Shown here: in pieces, positions 9,276 through 18,107 of the stretch
How the letters are laid out: each line of letters begins with the position of its first letter
How positions within the stretch are numbered: the first letter of the stretch is position 1
Origin: JACKAF01 sp041391485
GTDB taxonomy: Bacteria; Bdellovibrionota; FAC87; UBA2466; JACKAF01
Assembly: GCA_041391485.1 (NCBI GenBank)
Contig: JAWKNY010000004.1
Location: 99,851-163,850 of the forward strand
Direction of reading: 5' to 3'
Length of the DNA stretch: 64,000 bases
The notes under the pieces: model-generated
Told to the model about the DNA's origin: nothing
What the model saw: the letters and a program-made list of their open reading frames with translations, nothing else
Databases searched by the model: none
Position numbers and translations under genes: made by a program

Positions 9276-10281
9276 AGCGCGGTGACGCTCTCCAGTACCT
9301 GAGTTCTTGAAGTAAGTAGACGACAAAAAGTAGTGCGGTCGCGATTAAGGCGATCCAGAAATACAGCTCTTCCGTTCGGCTTTTGGGAGTCACTTTCACC
9401 TTGGATTTTTCGAGCTGATCAATCTCCGACAGAATGGAGGCGAGGGAGCCTTCATCTTTGGCCATGTAGGATTTGGCCCCCGTGAGACCGGCGATTTCCT
9501 CCAGAAGCTCCGGATTCAAATACGACGGAATATGAGTCAATAAATGCGTACGATTCCCCATGATGTCATAAGCGTAGATAGGAACCAGCACGCGGGAGTT
9601 CTTGCCGATGCCGATTGCGTAAATTCGAATGCCTTCTTCCTTGGCCAAGTTGGAAGCCGTAATGGGATTGATGGCGCCGACGTTGCTATCGCCGTCAGTG
9701 ATCAATACGATAACTTTGCTCTTTGCCTTGGAGCCACGCAAACGCCCCACCGCATTCGTGAGGGCCATGCCGATGGCGGTGCCCTGTTTGAGTTCTCGTA
9801 ATTCGACCTCCTCGAGCTGCTGCTTGAGGAAATCATAGTCGCGGGTGAGGGGACACTTGGTTACGGCCTCGCCGCCAAAAGTCACGAGCCCAATGCGATC
9901 GGTATCCCGCTTTTCGATGAAGTCTCGGATGACCTGCTTCGCGACAACGATGCGATTGGGTTTGAAGTCCGTGGCGTCCATGCTTTCGGACACGTCCAGT
10001 GTGAGCACGATGTCGATGCCTTCGGCCCATTTCTCGGCCCACAGGTGACGCTTGGCCGGCCGCGCGATGCTGAAAACCAGAAGGAGTAGCGCCAGAACCG
10101 TCGCTCCGAACAAAGCGCGGTGCACATACTTCGCGTGGCGAGTCGTGCGGCGTTGGATGGCTAGCGAAGAAAAGGGGAGAATGAGTTTCCCGGTCGTCGA
10201 GCGTTTTTTGAAAGCAAAATACAACGCCAGGCCGATGGGGACGGTGAGCAGCAGCAGCGCGAATGGGGTGATTAAATACAT
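9250..10281 (-). CDS. batA: BatA-like VWA membrane protein
   Basis: A protein of 343 residues. The start at 10281 (MYLITPFALLLLTVPIGLAL) follows a GGAGCG ribosome-binding site and begins directly with a membrane helix. A second helix (ALFGATVLALLLLVFSIARP) precedes a von Willebrand A domain with the MIDAS motif DVSES and the later ITDGDSN. A final C-terminal helix (LYFWIALIATALLFVVYLL) completes the usual BatA topology, with the VWA domain in the periplasm or cytoplasm depending on the model. It is the central gene of the Bat operon and is expected to act with BatB and BatD. Confidence 0.9.
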   Translation of the reverse strand: MYLITPFALLLLTVPIGLALYFAFKKRSTTGKLILPFSSLAIQRRTTRHAKYVHRALFGATVLALLLLVFSIARPAKRHLWAEKWAEGIDIVLTLDVSESMDATDFKPNRIVVAKQVIRDFIEKRDTDRIGLVTFGGEAVTKCPLTRDYDFLKQQLEEVELRELKQGTAIGMALTNAVGRLRGSKAKSKVIVLITDGDSNVGAINPITASNLAKEEGIRIYAIGIGKNSRVLVPIYAYDIMGNRTHLLTHIPSYLNPELLEEIAGLTGAKSYMAKDEGSLASILSEIDQLEKSKVKVTPKSRTEELYFWIALIATALLFVVYLLQELRYWRASPRYATSISKP

Positions 10282-11193
10282 GAAGGGTTCGCTCCACAGT
10301 TTGCAAACAGTCTGACGCCATGTCGTAGGGGACGTGTGACTCGTGCGCAAATTTAACGGCGTCACATTTATTGAAAAGCGCCACCATTTCCGGCGCGCCT
10401 CACATTTCAAACCGGTTGGTGAATTCTTTGGTCGTGAGCGTGCGAACCGGGTAGTCGAGCTTGCGGGCGTAGTAGTTGCGAACGATCGCCGTCAGCCCGT
10501 CGACCAGGCGGGGATCCGCTGGGTGGGCTTCCATGTGCTTTTTGAACTCAAGCAGGTGGCGGCGGGACCAGTCCGCGTCCGCTTCGCGCGGCTCAGGCGT
10601 AGCAGGTGCCGCTGCGATCACGACACGCTTTTTCTTCGGGAAGTACTTTTTGATGAGCCGGTAGAGGATCGGGGTAAGGACAGCGGTCAAAGAAGAATTG
10701 CCAGCAGGGGCAAAAAGAGCCACTTCGGCCAAACCCAAGGAATCTCGGCCTCATCAAAGCCTTCGCGCAGTTCGTTGTCGTTTTCGTCGCGGGTGGAGAC
10801 CACCTTGAAGGCTTGGTTCTCGGTTGAGAAGCTGCTGCCGTGAAATGAAAATTCCAGGGGAGGCAGCGAGTACTCGCCGTTGTCATAGGCAGTGAAGGCG
10901 TAGGTCCATACCGCCAGTTCACCTTCCATTCGGCGATCCTGGGAGAGTAGGGTAAGTCCTTTTTGCGCTTGGAGAAGGCTTTCGTTGACGTGAATAGAGT
11001 CCACGTCGTTGTCGAAGTCTTTGAGCACACGGGTGTCCAGGCGGATCTCAAGTACTGTGCGCTGTCCGGGCTCGACTTGCGGGGGTGTCAACGTGTACTG
11101 AAGCGCAGGCGCTTCGGCACGAACGCTAGAGACGAGCAGGACCGCGGCGCCTAAAGAAATGAACCAGTCTTTGCAGGTAGTCATCCTGAACAC
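10272..11193 (-). CDS. DUF4381-like membrane protein of the Bat operon, broken frames
   Basis: A protein of roughly 300 residues with a signal peptide (CKDWFISLGAAVLLVSSVRA), a beta-rich extracytoplasmic domain resembling BatD (VEPGQRTVLEIRLDTRV, YSLPPLEFSF), a membrane helix (WPKWLFLPLLAILL) and a cytoplasmic helical tail. Position and tail agree with the DUF4381 genes found between DUF58 and batA in such operons. A one-base shift near 10695 separates the helix from LTAVLTPILYRLIKKYF. An in-frame TGA at 10400-10402 interrupts the tail, which continues as VALFNKCDAVKFAHESH. The exact C-terminus is unclear; I place it at the TAA at 10272. The ATG at 11184 is an alternative start. Confidence 0.6.
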
Positions 11194-12046
11194 TTAGGCA
11201 GAAGTAATCGGATTTGCACTTCCGGCTTAAGTCCTCAATTTGATGTTGGTGCACAATGGCTCGTTGCTGCAACTCCTGACGTACGTTTTTGGAGTTCGCA
11301 TCGAGTAGAAAAAATTCTCCGGTCTCGGGATCACAGACTTCGTAAACGCCTTTTAACCCGACTCCGCGTTCGGCATCGTCTACACAGTGGAGTAGAACCA
11401 GCTCGTGGCGTTGAGCCAGCATGCTGGCTCGGTGCTGAAGTCGGGAACAAGAAAATCTGAGAGTACGATCACGATGGATCGATTCTTTAATACGTTTTGC
11501 TGCCGTACATCAAGGCCGGCCGGAGGTCACTCGGTTCCCCCTGCAAAGGCTGCTGGAGGAGTGTGATCATGCCGTGCAGGACGTGGTTCTGCGTGTCGCG
11601 CGGGGGAGATAGAACACGGGGCTTTTATTGAAAAAGAGCATCCCCACGTTGTCCTTGGACTTTACGGCGGCGAGCCCCAGAAGGGCCAGAAGCTCCGCGT
11701 ACATGTCGATCTTTCTTTTCTGTACGGATCCAAAGAGCGAAGAGCCACTGACGTCGACGAGAATTAAGACATTCAGCTCGCGGTCTTCTTCATAGAGCTT
11801 GATGGTGGGGTGCTTGGTCCGGGCAGTCACCGTCCAGCTCATGTGGCGGATGTCGTCACCGGGCTCGTAGCGACGGAACTCCTTGAACTGCATGCCACTG
11901 CCGTGAAAGGCGCTTCGGTAGTCACCGGACAAAAGGGTAGAGACGGATCGGCGCGCGACGAGCTGCAACTGGGCCACTTGGTCCAGAATTTCCTGGGGGA
12001 TAGTCAAGGGCTCCCGAGTGTTTTTAGGGAACGGCGACGGCTTCAA
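11126..12046 (-). CDS. DUF58 protein of the MoxR/Bat operon, frameshifted
   Basis: A protein of about 300 residues. The N-terminal half is intact and shows the DUF58 signature: FHGSGMQFKEFRRYEPGDD, IRHMSW, then a degenerate VWA strand VLILVDVSGSSLFG. The rest is recovered by switching frames near 11590, 11490 and 11430, giving VLHGMITLLQQPLQGEPSDL, NRSIVIVLSDFLVPDFS and LVLLHCVDDAERGVG. DUF58 proteins pair with MoxR ATPases. Its ATG overlaps the end of moxR and its 3' end overlaps the DUF4381-like gene. The protein is probably functional, with the frameshifts being consensus errors. Confidence 0.78.
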
Positions 12047-13066
12047 GAAGCCGGCCGATCACATCGTCCGTATTGATGTTCTTCGCTTCCGCTTCGAACG
12101 TCAGGATGAGGCGATGACGAAGGACCTCGCGGGCAACGTATTTCACGTCGTCAGGAGTGACGAAGTGTCGTTTTTCCATGAGGGCTTGGGCACGAGCGGC
12201 CCAACTGAGAAATAGAGTAGCGCGCGGGGAACCGCCTACCGAGGATATTGCGGCGGATCTCGGCGACAGCGTCTGCTGAAGCCTCCTCAGGACCTAGCGT
12301 GTGGTTTTTACGTGTCGCCACCACCAGCCGGAGGATGTATTCCTTGATACGCTCATCGACGTAAATGCTATCCAAAAGCTTGCGGGCTTTGAGAACATCG
12401 TCGGTAGAAATCTTTGCCTGAGTCTTAGGAGGCGTTCCACTGGACATAAAGCTCCAGAATGACTCGTTCCTCATCACGCGACGGGTAATCGACCTTTACC
12501 TTGAACATGAAACGATCGAGCTGCGCCTCGGGAAGATTGTAGGTGCCTTCCTGCTCGATGGGATTCATGGTCGCCATGACGAGAAAGGGCTGCGGGAGGG
12601 CGTAGGTGGTGTTACCAATCGTGACTTGCTTTTCTGCCATCGCCTCTAAAAGTGCGCTTTGCACTTTTGCTGGAGCCCGGTTAATTTCGTCCGCGAGAAT
12701 GATATTGGCGAAGATAGGGCCCTTCTTGGGAGTAAACTCTTGAGTCTTTTCGTTGTAGATAAGCGTACCGATAATGTCGGTAGGCAAAAGATCCGGTGTA
12801 AACTGAATGCGCTGAAAATGCGTGTCGAGCACTTCAGCAAGCGTTCGCACGGTGAGGGTTTTTGCAAGTCCCGGAAGGCCTTCCAACAGGATGTGGCCGC
12901 CGGTCACAAGGCCCATCACGAGCGAGCGGTTCATGTGTTCTTGGCCGACGACGACCCGGCTCATCTCATTGAGAATGCGCTCAAGAGTGGAGGCACATTC
13001 CTGAATGGCGTCGGTATCGACCGGGGCCGCGTTGGAAGCGGTTTCTTTTCTGCGTTCTTGATTCAT
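12024..13066 (-). CDS. MoxR-family AAA+ ATPase, frameshifted
   Basis: A protein of about 347 residues. Walker A is GLPGLAKT, Walker B is IILADEINRAP, and the sensor segment MATMNPIEQEGTYNLPEAQLDRF is typical of MoxR. MoxR ATPases act as chaperones for partner complexes, here presumably the VWA and DUF58 proteins encoded downstream. Two frame changes, near 12440 (after VILEL, rejoining at MSSGTPPKTQAKI) and near 12245 (rejoining at GGSPRATLFLSWAARAQAL), interrupt the C-terminal helical lid; the protein then ends DVIGRLLEAVAVP. It is the first gene of the operon and its stop overlaps the DUF58 start codon. Confidence 0.88.
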
Positions 13067-13145
13067 AAGCTTTTTTTCGGGAAGGAAATCTTTAGGTTAG
13101 CCGGAAAAGGCTCTATCATTTAATTATAACGGAAAAGGGGGCTCG

Positions 13146-13433
13146 ATGCCCATTGTTACCTTTTTACCGTCCGGGAAAAAAGTGAACGTCCCGAACGGAA
13201 CAACCTTATTTGAAGCGGCGCAGCAGGCGGGGATGCCCATTGCGTCATCGTGTAGCGCCAACTTCGTTTGTGGGCGGTGCAACGTGCAGGTTGTTGTGGG
13301 GCGTCATAATCTTTCGGACCAAGAACAGCCCGAAAAAGCACTGCTTAACCGCGAGAAGCAGCCCCCCACCGATCGAATCAGTTGCCAAACACGCGTACTG
13401 GGAAATTGCAGCATCACCACCCGCTATTGGTAG
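13146..13433 (+). CDS. 2Fe-2S ferredoxin
   Basis: A 95-residue plant-type/adrenodoxin-like ferredoxin that carries one 2Fe-2S cluster. The cluster ligands are the Cys cluster CSANFVCGRC (C-x5-C-x2-C, residues 37-46) and the Cys in RISCQT near residue 80. The N-terminal strands (MPIVTFLPSGKKVNVPNGTT) match the family. The length is normal. It is transcribed divergently from moxR across about 80 bp. No oxidoreductase partner is adjacent, so the electron partner is unknown. Confidence 0.9.
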   Translation: MPIVTFLPSGKKVNVPNGTTLFEAAQQAGMPIASSCSANFVCGRCNVQVVVGRHNLSDQEQPEKALLNREKQPPTDRISCQTRVLGNCSITTRYW

Positions 13434-13539
13434 CCGGATCATTTGCTAACGAAAACCCGTACACAAAACATCGGATTTCTCTGACCTCCTGTAATCTGAA
13501 ATTGTCAGCTCCAATCGTTTCTTAATCACCGGAGAAAAT

Positions 13540-15105
13540 ATGCGTCCGCTAATCGTATCAATGCTGTTGATGTGCACGTGTGTGTTTGGAACCGAACGGT
13601 TGATCAATGGTCAGCCGGTAGCGTCCGGGACTTATAAAGAGGTGGTCTGGATCACGAGCAGCAGCTCCGGGTGTACGGCGACAGTCGTGGGGCCGCGCAC
13701 CATCGTCACAGCGTCTCACTGCGCGAGCACCGGAACCACGGTAAAGTTCAACGTGAACGGCACCCAGTACAACGCGCGCATCACGCGCAACCCTCAATAT
13801 AATAACTCCACGGTCGCGTACGATGTGGCCCTTGGTTACGTCGACAAAGAAGTGACGGGAGTCGAGTTTGCCACACTCGGGGTGAAAGGGATCTCGCAGG
13901 GAATGGGGATTACGCTCTTGGGCTACGGCTGCACCCGACCCAATGGTGGCGTGGATGGAACTTTGCGCATTGGGGAGTCGGTGATCATTTCCACCGACAG
14001 CAATCGTTTTGGCCATCGAAAATCCGGTGGGGCGACGCTTTGCCCTGGGGACTCAGGGGGGCCGGCCTTTGTATTTGACGGCGACAAACGCTATTTGGTG
14101 GGAATCAACTCAACGGTTACTACGGATTATGTGACCAGTTACGACGCCCGCACCGAAATCAGTCAGCAAAAAGGTTTTTTTGAGGATTTTGCTCGTACCA
14201 ATAATGTGGAGATCTGCGGCGTTAATAAGGACTGCTTCAAGGCGGTCGCCGCGCCGCCGACTTGCACTTTGGCTGCCCAACCTTCGACGATCCAGTTGGG
14301 AGAGTCGCTGACTTTTGAGCTGCGTACTGAAGGCGAAGTGATCAGCGCGAAGATTGGTGAAACCAGTGTGAACTTTCCCAATGGAACGCTCACCGCGACC
14401 CCTTCACAGGCGGGTAATTTTACTCAGACAGCGTCGGTCATTGGACCCGGAGGATCAGCTAACTGCAGAGCGAGTTACGAAGTGAAGGGCCCGCCGCCTC
14501 AAAACGCGCCCTCCTGCACCTTAACCGCAGCCCCGAATCCGGTGGGACTGGGTCAATCGGTGACCCTTTCTTTGGCGATTCAAGGCAATGCCACACACGC
14601 GGCGATTGATGGGGAGAGCGTGAATCTTTCTAACCCGAGTGTGACGCGCACACCGATGCAAACCGGCCAGCACCTGAGCAGTGGTTATGTGATGGGGCCA
14701 GGCGGAAGCGGGGAGTGTAGGACCAACTTTGCCGTCGAGGATAAACCGAGCCAGACTTTGCCTGGCCATACTGTTGTGCCTGGACAGTGTGGGAACAATA
14801 CGAACGGCAGCTCGGTACGCGAAGTGTGTCTGGCGGTGTTGAAGAAGGTGACGGTGAATGTGCGCAACGTGAGTGAAGCGCTACTCATCCGCTACCAAGA
14901 TGGGGGAGAGGAAGTCATGCCCGTTCTCAGTCGCTACCAGGACAATGGGCAGACGCATTTGTCTCTCTACGCGAACAGCACCTACAAACAGAATCAGTAT
15001 TGGGTGCTCGACGCGCGCGACGCGATCGTGCAGGAACAAGGTGGCCAAACCAAGGCCATCTCCGGCACCACTATCCGTGGCATCCAATTCGACGCCCGCT
15101 TTTAG
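13540..15105 (+). CDS. Secreted trypsin-like serine protease with two Ig-like repeats
   Basis: A 521-residue exported protease of the chymotrypsin fold. A short signal peptide is followed by the maturation-type sequence RLINGQPV. The catalytic triad is visible: His60 in VTASHC, Asp95 in YDVALGY and Ser172 in CPGDSGGP. Residues about 255-335 and 343-420 are two related beta domains, each starting CTL-A and ending GPGGS-CR, with a cysteine at either end; they resemble PKD or Ig-like adhesion modules. A third C-terminal domain (LKKVTVNVRNVSEALLIRYQ...) is unidentified. The ribosome-binding site GGAGA precedes ATG. Its stop codon abuts the left inverted repeat of the RAYT element. A role in degrading external or prey protein is inference. 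Confidence 0.9.
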   Translation: MRPLIVSMLLMCTCVFGTERLINGQPVASGTYKEVVWITSSSSGCTATVVGPRTIVTASHCASTGTTVKFNVNGTQYNARITRNPQYNNSTVAYDVALGYVDKEVTGVEFATLGVKGISQGMGITLLGYGCTRPNGGVDGTLRIGESVIISTDSNRFGHRKSGGATLCPGDSGGPAFVFDGDKRYLVGINSTVTTDYVTSYDARTEISQQKGFFEDFARTNNVEICGVNKDCFKAVAAPPTCTLAAQPSTIQLGESLTFELRTEGEVISAKIGETSVNFPNGTLTATPSQAGNFTQTASVIGPGGSANCRASYEVKGPPPQNAPSCTLTAAPNPVGLGQSVTLSLAIQGNATHAAIDGESVNLSNPSVTRTPMQTGQHLSSGYVMGPGGSGECRTNFAVEDKPSQTLPGHTVVPGQCGNNTNGSSVREVCLAVLKKVTVNVRNVSEALLIRYQDGGEEVMPVLSRYQDNGQTHLSLYANSTYKQNQYWVLDARDAIVQEQGGQTKAISGTTIRGIQFDARF

Positions 15106-15782
15106 GTACCACGTTCCTTTTTTGACAAGGCTGTGGATAACAATAGGGGCGTTGCCGTGTGGTGCTCGTAGCGACTGTTTCCAAATCGCATGACGTGCTT
15201 CCGTAAGGCGCGACGAATGAGGTCTTTTTGCCCATCCGCGTAGCTCTGATCCAGCCAATCGGCTCGTTCCCCTAAATTGTGGGGGATGGTGCAAAAGTAA
15301 CGGTGTTGGTAGTCGTGCAGTGGGAAAATCGGGCTTTCGTACTTCGTTAGATATCTGTAGGTACCGAAAGGAAAGTCCCCGACGCTACGACAGATGCCGG
15401 CCTCAAGCGGGTTTCGGTAAACGTATTTATAAGCGTGCGAGAAATAGACGGCGTTATCGATCAGAGACCAGTAGTACCGCCCTCCGAACACATGGTTGAT
15501 CCGACCGGCTTTCTTCCCAATAGACCGGGAAACCTCCCTGACTAAATAGTTCATGATCCTATCCAAGTTGGCGAAAGGTGTAGTGAGCAGCAAGTGGTAA
15601 TGGTTGTTCATGAGCACAAAGGCAATCACTTGGGCGCCATACTCTACGCTTACCATCAGGAGTTTTTCGCAAAAGATATCCCAAACTTCCGGCATGGGGA
15701 GGTAAAACCACTCCTTGTTATTGGAGCGTCCCGAGACGTGGTAGGGAAGGTCGTCGGATCGGATGATGGCTTTTCGTGGCAT
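15102..15782 (-). CDS. REP-associated tyrosine transposase (RAYT, Y1 family)
   Basis: A 226-residue HUH transposase. I start at 15782 (MPRKAIIRSDDLPYHVSGRSN), the usual N-terminus of this family. The HUH metal motif is in MNNHYHLLL and the candidate nucleophile Tyr lies in FSHAYKYVYRNPLEAG. RAYTs are single-copy Y1 transposases that act on nearby palindromic REP-type repeats. The last residues, SKKERGT, are encoded by the left arm of the inverted repeat, and the stop codon uses the first bases outside it. The gene stands between two convergent genes. Confidence 0.88.
   Translation of the reverse strand: MPRKAIIRSDDLPYHVSGRSNNKEWFYLPMPEVWDIFCEKLLMVSVEYGAQVIAFVLMNNHYHLLLTTPFANLDRIMNYLVREVSRSIGKKAGRINHVFGGRYYWSLIDNAVYFSHAYKYVYRNPLEAGICRSVGDFPFGTYRYLTKYESPIFPLHDYQHRYFCTIPHNLGERADWLDQSYADGQKDLIRRALRKHVMRFGNSRYEHHTATPLLLSTALSKKERGT
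15105..15127. repeat. Left arm of RAYT-flanking inverted repeat
   Basis: A 23-bp sequence reading GGTACCACGTTCC then a T-run and GACA on the plus strand; an exact reverse complement lies at 15831-15853. On the minus strand it codes for the last seven residues of the transposase (SKKERGT). Confidence 0.9.
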
Positions 15783-15830
15783 GCTTTCCGGTGAAGCAAG
15801 CTTCATTCCAAGGAAAACAATCCACAGGGA

Positions 15831-15853
15831 TGTCAAAAAAGGAACGTGGTACC
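15831..15853. repeat. Right arm of RAYT-flanking inverted repeat
   Basis: The exact reverse complement of the left arm, ending GGAACGTGGTACC. Its last base is also the third base (complement) of the lysS stop codon, so the element fills the whole gap between the two convergent genes. Confidence 0.9.
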
Positions 15854-17430
15854 TATTCGCGGCGCATGAGGGGGAAGAAGAGGACGTCGCGGATCGAGTG
15901 CTGGTTGGTGAACAGCATGACTAAGCGATCGATGCCGATTCCCAAACCTCCGGTGGGCGGCAAGCCCTGGCAAATGGATTCCATGAACTCCTCGTCCATG
16001 GGGTGGGCCTCTGCATCGCCCTTTGAAAGGAGCTCCGCCTGACCCTCCAAAAGCTTCCGCTGCAAGATGGGATCATTGAGCTCGGAATAGGCGTTGCTGA
16101 ATTCTTTACCGACGATAAAGGACTCAAAACGTTCCACCAGACCTTCTGCCGCCAGCTTGGGATCGCGGTGCGGTTTGCAAAGCGGTGTGGTCTCAATCGG
16201 GTGATCAATAATGTGGTGGGGCTGGATGAGAGAGTCTTCCACTGTCTCAAAGAGCGCCGCGATTAAAGAACCTCGGGTCATCTTGGCCGCAGCGCCTTTT
16301 TCGGTGTCCGTTTTTTCCACGACCAAGCTCCGGAGTGCGTCGTCAGTGAGCGCGTCCACGTCACTCCCGCCGTAGGTCTTAATCGCCTCTTTCATCGACA
16401 AGCGTTTCCAGGGTGCTTTCAACTCGATCTCAACGGTTTTTCCATCCATCACGTAGGGGACAGAAGTTTTTCCGTATAACTCCAACGCGATCTTTTCAAA
16501 AAGATTCTCCGTAAAGACCATCACGTCGTTGTAATCCCAATACGCCGCGTAGCTTTCGATGAGTGTAAATTCGGGGTTATGAGTGCGGTCCACGCCTTCA
16601 TTGCGAAAGACGCGCCCGATTTCATAAACGCGGTTCATGCCGCCGACGATGAGCTTCTTGAGGGGCAGCTCCAAGGAGATGCGTAAAAACATCTCCTGAT
16701 CCAGCGCGTTCAGGTGTGTGAGGAACGGACGCGCGTTCGCGCCGCCGTACTGCGTTTGGAGCACCGGTGTTTCCACCTCGACAAAATCGTGCTCGTCAAA
16801 ATAGCGACGGACAATACCCAGAATCTGGGAGCGCAATCTAAATGTCGTCGCTACTTCCGGATTGGAAATGAGATCCAGCCAACGCTTGCGGTAGCGGATC
16901 TCTTTATCCGCGAGGCCCGCGTGCTTGTCGGGTAAGGGCAGCAAAGCTTTGGAGAGAAGGGTGACTTCGTTCGCAAGCACCGTGAGCTCACCAGTATTGG
17001 TTCTAAAGACGTGGCCCGAAACACCCACGAAGTCGCCGAGATCGATGCGCTTCTCAATGAATTTCATCGGCGAAGGGGGTTGTGCCACCTTGGCTTTCTC
17101 CGGGTCGTATCCCGCCACATGGCTGATGTCCCGGTTGAACATGACCTGCAAACGTCCCGTGTGATCCTGCAGGTGTCCGAAGGCGTTTTTTCCCATCGCG
17201 CGAAAAAGCACCAGACGACCCGCGATTTTGACGGCAGGGGTCGTCCCCGCTTTCGCGCCTTCAAAATCACCGGGGTTATTTTCCGCGTAGGTGGAGAGCA
17301 AATCTTTGGCGATGTGAGTCGGCTCGTACTTGTGCGGGTAAGGCGCAACGCCGAGATCTTGGATCTCTTTAAGCTTCGCCGATCGCGTAACAAATTCGTC
17401 GTTCGAGTGGTAGTCCGGCGTTTCGCTCAT
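15853..17430 (-). CDS. lysS: Lysyl-tRNA synthetase, class II
   Basis: A 525-residue cytoplasmic enzyme that charges tRNA-Lys. The N-terminal OB-fold anticodon domain includes GRLVLFRAMGKNAFGHLQD. Class II motif 2 is FRNEGVDRTHNPEFT and motif 3 is GLGIGIDRLVML near the C-terminus. The ATG at 17430 has a GGAGAG ribosome-binding site. The length is slightly above the usual 500 because of an insertion near residues 365-400 (SDVDALTDDALRSLV...). The reading frame is intact. Its stop codon touches the right end of the RAYT element. Confidence 0.96.
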   Translation of the reverse strand: MSETPDYHSNDEFVTRSAKLKEIQDLGVAPYPHKYEPTHIAKDLLSTYAENNPGDFEGAKAGTTPAVKIAGRLVLFRAMGKNAFGHLQDHTGRLQVMFNRDISHVAGYDPEKAKVAQPPSPMKFIEKRIDLGDFVGVSGHVFRTNTGELTVLANEVTLLSKALLPLPDKHAGLADKEIRYRKRWLDLISNPEVATTFRLRSQILGIVRRYFDEHDFVEVETPVLQTQYGGANARPFLTHLNALDQEMFLRISLELPLKKLIVGGMNRVYEIGRVFRNEGVDRTHNPEFTLIESYAAYWDYNDVMVFTENLFEKIALELYGKTSVPYVMDGKTVEIELKAPWKRLSMKEAIKTYGGSDVDALTDDALRSLVVEKTDTEKGAAAKMTRGSLIAALFETVEDSLIQPHHIIDHPIETTPLCKPHRDPKLAAEGLVERFESFIVGKEFSNAYSELNDPILQRKLLEGQAELLSKGDAEAHPMDEEFMESICQGLPPTGGLGIGIDRLVMLFTNQHSIRDVLFFPLMRRE

Positions 17431-17534
17431 CGCGGCTCTCCTAGCTATAAAAGAGCCCGTTTATAGCATGAGTTTTGTGCGATGGACAGGAGCGACGCCT
17501 TGTCTTTCATGAATAATTCCATGACAATGGCAGC

Positions 17535-18107
17535 ATGCCGAAATGGGTGTGGTTAATTTTTTTCGCGTTGTGCGCCTTCTTTGCCTTCAAAATGGCCACG
17601 CGTCCCAAAGCCGCGCCGGAAACGACCGAGGCTCCGGCGGAGACCCGACCGCGCTCGGTCCCGACCGGACGGCGGCGCCAGGCACCGGCCGCGCGTGAAC
17701 AGCGCCAGCTCCCCGTGGGGAGCCCGCTCGACCAGGGAGACGTGCGGTTGCGCGAAAAGCCGGCCCCACAGGTCCAGGCGCCCCCGCCGCCGGGCCCAGA
17801 TCCGGGTTACAGCCCGCCTCCTACCTATAATGACGAACCAGCCTATTCGCCCGAGTACGATGCACCCCCTCCGCCGCAGACGAGTCCCTTCAACGTGGAT
17901 TCGCTGCCCCCGCCGCCGGATTTTGTAGAGCCCGATGAAATGGACGGTCCGCCGCCCATTGAGCCGCCAGAATTTGATCCACCGCCTGACGGATTTGATC
18001 CGCCTCCGAATCAACCCACTTTCGAGCCGCCGCCTCAGGATTTTGAAGCGGGCGATTACGTAGAGCCGCCGGACACGGCTCCGCCTCCCATGGAGGACGA
18101 TTATTAA
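17535..18107 (+). CDS. Membrane-anchored proline-rich protein, unknown
   Basis: A 190-residue protein with one N-terminal membrane helix (WVWLIFFALCAFFAFKMA), a basic stretch (residues 40-60) and then a Pro-, Asp- and Glu-rich acidic tail of about 120 residues with many PPP clusters (PPPPDFVEP, EFDPPPDGFDPPPNQP). The tail is almost certainly extended and disordered and might span the periplasm in the manner of TonB, but the TonB C-terminal domain is absent. Its TAA shares a base with the ATG of the LolC-like permease, so the two are translationally coupled and may work together. Confidence 0.72.
   Translation: MPKWVWLIFFALCAFFAFKMATRPKAAPETTEAPAETRPRSVPTGRRRQAPAAREQRQLPVGSPLDQGDVRLREKPAPQVQAPPPPGPDPGYSPPPTYNDEPAYSPEYDAPPPPQTSPFNVDSLPPPPDFVEPDEMDGPPPIEPPEFDPPPDGFDPPPNQPTFEPPPQDFEAGDYVEPPDTAPPPMEDDY

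Larger units (their letters stand above)
15105..15853. mobile_element. RAYT element bounded by 23-bp perfect inverted repeat
   Basis: The 749-bp unit contains the RAYT gene and begins and ends with exact inverted copies of a 23-bp sequence (15105-15127 and 15831-15853) whose outer end is GGTACCACGTTCC. Just inside, CTGTGGAT is also shared in inverted orientation (left near 15131-15138, right near 15820-15827), so the repeat extends to about 31 bp with three mismatches. The ends fall against the protease stop codon on the left and the lysS stop codon on the right. No clear target duplication is visible beyond two bases (TA). Confidence 0.8.

Noticed and set aside
9833..10387. Long minus-strand frame running through the 5' half of batA
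   Set aside because: Its first 35 codons look like the tail of the DUF4381-like protein, but the rest is an out-of-frame shadow of batA.
7695..13066. Bat operon as a novel defence system
   Set aside because: MoxR-DUF58-BatA-BatB-BatD is a known aerotolerance/envelope arrangement; only the BatB-BatC fusion and the frameshifts are noteworthy.
17760..18090. Possible tandem DNA repeat in the proline-rich gene
   Set aside because: Repeated CCGCC-type triplets follow from Pro codons; there is no fixed repeat unit at the DNA level.
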